From: Aquirhabdus sp. | GTDB taxonomy: Bacteria > Pseudomonadota > Gammaproteobacteria > Pseudomonadales > Moraxellaceae | Assembly: GCA_030152425.1 (NCBI GenBank) | Contig: JASLJP010000305.1 | Location: 1 to 7,653 of the forward strand | Length of the DNA: 7,653 nucleotides | Direction of reading: 5' to 3' | In this document: positions 6,510 through 7,653 of the stretch, in pieces | Numbering within the stretch: position 1 is the first letter of the stretch | How the letters are laid out: each line of letters starts with the position of its first letter | Position numbers and translations under genes: made by a program | Notes under the pieces: generated by a model | Databases searched by the model: none | What the model was told of the DNA's origin: nothing | What the model saw: only the letters and a program-made list of their open reading frames with translations

Positions 6510-7331
6510 TTAACTGAGTACGGGAATGTCCGCATGCACCGAGGGCTGGATCGCGCTGTACTGCCAATTTTTTTGCAGGGGGAAGCCCAAGCTGTGCCAC
6601 GTGGCAAAGCAGGTATAGCCCATCAGTGACCAATGGCTGGGTTTGAGCAGATATTCGAGATCGTCGATGAGGTGAAAGGTTTCCAATTCGCCCTCATAAC
6701 TGCCATGTAGCAGGTCGGCTTGCTCAGGCGTCAGCGCAAAGGCCAGCGGCGAGAACTGCACACCGCCGGTGCTGGTTTCAATGATCATATACATGGGCGG
6801 CAAGTCAGCTGGCAGACTCATACCCAATTGCAGTAAATCGCAGCCAGCTTCTTCGCGCAGCTCTTCGATCAAGGTGTCGAGCAACATACCATAGCCCAGT
6901 GCCTTACGATCCGGCGTGAAGTGACCGCCAAAGCAGGCGAGTTTATGCGGGTAGGTTGCAGAGTTTGCACTACGGCGTTGCAGATAGATTTCGTTGCGGG
7001 CGGGGCAGCACAGCATGCTACCACTGCCGATCGCGGCGATAGGCAGTCCTTGTGCCCGCAGGGTGTGGATCGCCGAGTAGTCCGTCACGGCATAGCTGAG
7101 TAGCGTCATGCCGGTATACAGCGGTGAGGTACAGACCGCTTGTTTCTCCACATACCCACCCTTGGCCAGCAGGTCGCTTTTAAACTGGGTCGCGATGCGC
7201 TGCTGGTGCGGATATAGCGTGAGCGTCGCCGAGGGCACGCAATTCGGGATGCTGGAGATTGGAATCACGGTAACAGGTTGGCGCAATCGATCTGCTTCCA
7301 AATTAAAGGGCGAAGTAGGGTGCGGACTCAT
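6510..7331 (-). CDS. Divergent Nudix-family hydrolase-like protein
   Basis: A 273-residue protein. Residues about 100-235 look like a Nudix domain: strand IGSGSMLCCP, then NEIYLQRRS, YPHKLACFGGHF (GGH at 135-137), and helix core EELREEAGC (156-164). The core keeps the metal-binding Glu residues of RExxEExG, but the leading Arg is Glu (E156). The stretch from GGH to the core is about six residues longer than in the usual box, with no Glu at the standard middle position. About 95 N-terminal residues precede the domain and resemble nothing I can name. The substrate is unknown; the neighbouring manC-like gene makes a nucleotide-sugar substrate conceivable, but that is inference. It starts 35 bases after that gene and is probably cotranscribed. 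AAGG abuts the ATG directly, too close to serve as a ribosome site; the only well-placed one in the gap serves a tiny ORF ending 2 bases before this start. No better in-frame start is visible. Confidence 0.82.
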   Translation of the reverse strand: MSPHPTSPFNLEADRLRQPVTVIPISSIPNCVPSATLTLYPHQQRIATQFKSDLLAKGGYVEKQAVCTSPLYTGMTLLSYAVTDYSAIHTLRAQGLPIAAIGSGSMLCCPARNEIYLQRRSANSATYPHKLACFGGHFTPDRKALGYGMLLDTLIEELREEAGCDLLQLGMSLPADLPPMYMIIETSTGGVQFSPLAFALTPEQADLLHGSYEGELETFHLIDDLEYLLKPSHWSLMGYTCFATWHSLGFPLQKNWQYSAIQPSVHADIPVLS

Positions 7332-7333
7332 CC

Positions 7334-7348
7334 TTAAGTCCCGTACAT
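7334..7348 (-). CDS. Possible four-codon leader ORF (M-Y-G-T) coupled to the Nudix gene
   Basis: On the minus strand, AAAGGG (7360-7355) lies 6 bases before ATG (7348-7346), followed by TAC GGG ACT TAA. The stop ends 2 bases before the Nudix ATG at 7331. It is the only start in the junction with a well-spaced Shine-Dalgarno, so it could load ribosomes that then reinitiate at the Nudix gene. ORFs this short arise easily by chance, and no conservation could be checked. Confidence 0.3.
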   Translation of the reverse strand: MYGT

Positions 7349-7354
7349 AACAGT

Positions 7355-7360
7355 CCCTTT
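7355..7360 (-). promoter_or_regulatory. Shine-Dalgarno in the manC-Nudix gap
   Basis: AAAGGG on the minus strand, 6 bases before the ATG of the four-codon ORF and 23 bases before the Nudix ATG, the latter too far for direct use. Its first two A overlap the TAA of an even shorter ORF (ATG ATA GGA TAA, 7370-7359), whose ATG overlaps the TGA of the upstream gene. Confidence 0.45.
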
Positions 7361-7366
7361 ATCCTA

Positions 7367-7653
7367 TCATTTACGGCCGTAAATGTCCTTAAAGCGGACG
7401 ATATCGTCTTCACCCAGATAGCTACCGACCTGCACTTCGATCATCACGCAGTCGATCACGCCTGGATTGGTCAGACGATGGGTCTGGCCTGCTGGGATAT
7501 AGGTGGATTGGTTCGGGTGGATCAATTGTTCGTTGTCACCATTCACGATCTTGGCTGCGCCGGATACCACGATCCAGTGCTCACTGCGATGATGGTGCAT
7601 CTGCAGCGACAGACTGCCGCCCGGCTTGACCACGATGCGCTTCATCTTAAAGC
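7367..7653 (-). CDS. manC: Mannose-6-phosphate isomerase type II cupin domain, C-terminal end of a ManC/AlgA-type protein (5' partial)
   Basis: The visible 95 residues match the C-terminal isomerase domain of bifunctional mannose-1-phosphate guanylyltransferase/mannose-6-phosphate isomerase (ManC, AlgA, XanB family), which interconverts fructose-6-P and mannose-6-P and makes GDP-mannose for capsule, LPS or exopolysaccharide. Signature segments are KRIVVKPGG, the metal-site stretch SLQMHHHRSEHW (MHHH codons at 7600-7589), NQSTYIPAGQTHRL and the family's closing stretch GSYLGEDDIVRFKDIYGR. The frame stays open beyond the ATG at 7645 to the window edge (codons for Phe-Lys precede it), and that Met falls inside the conserved domain, so the gene begins outside the window. 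It ends with tandem stops TGA TAG. The nucleotidyltransferase half is not visible; a separate isomerase of the same family is possible, so the symbol is provisional. Confidence 0.9.
   Translation of the reverse strand, partial: FKMKRIVVKPGGSLSLQMHHHRSEHWIVVSGAAKIVNGDNEQLIHPNQSTYIPAGQTHRLTNPGVIDCVMIEVQVGSYLGEDDIVRFKDIYGRK

Noticed and set aside
7643..7645. ATG as the true start of the manC-like gene
   Set aside because: The frame continues to the window edge and the residues around this Met fall inside the conserved cupin domain, so it is more likely internal.

Overview
The window is a stretch of ordinary gammaproteobacterial chromosome. The best fit is a member of the Moraxellaceae, an Acinetobacter relative with higher GC. 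This rests on the GuaB sequence, which resembles Acinetobacter GuaB almost end to end (starts MLTIVQEALTFDDVLLLPA, ends ITKEAPNYRVG), on the gene order aceE-aceF-small DUF4124-like gene-guaB, and on the absence of an E3 gene after aceF. The taxonomic call is from memory of these families, not from a search.

Layout: Positions 1-4393 (+) hold the pyruvate dehydrogenase operon: aceE (E1, 5' end outside the window) and aceF (E2, two lipoyl domains). Seventeen bases later a small membrane-anchored DUF4124-like gene (4411-4833, TTG start with a strong Shine-Dalgarno) looks like the third gene of the same transcript. A 139-base intergenic region follows, with a perfect TATAAT box, a GC-rich discriminator and a near-identical 9-bp direct repeat. 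It leads into guaB (4973-6439), which encodes IMP dehydrogenase. A bidirectional hairpin terminator at 6458-6489 separates guaB from two convergent minus-strand genes: a divergent Nudix-family protein (6510-7331) and, upstream of it, the C-terminal cupin part of a ManC/AlgA-type mannose-6-phosphate isomerase/GDP-mannose pyrophosphorylase (7367 to the window edge, 5' end outside).

Functionally, AceE and AceF convert pyruvate to acetyl-CoA together with an E3 encoded elsewhere, and GuaB commits IMP to GTP synthesis. The ManC-like enzyme makes GDP-mannose, which consumes GTP, and the Nudix protein next to it may act on a nucleotide or nucleotide-sugar substrate.

I did not find a clearly new system. 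The items most worth a second look are: (i) the 35-base junction between the manC-like and Nudix genes, where two minimal ORFs (M-I-G-stop and M-Y-G-T-stop) overlap stop codons and a Shine-Dalgarno in a reinitiation-like staircase; (ii) the Nudix protein itself, with an altered Nudix box and a long N-terminal region; (iii) the paired repeat at the guaB promoter; and (iv) the acidic Pro/Ala-rich C-terminal tail on E1.
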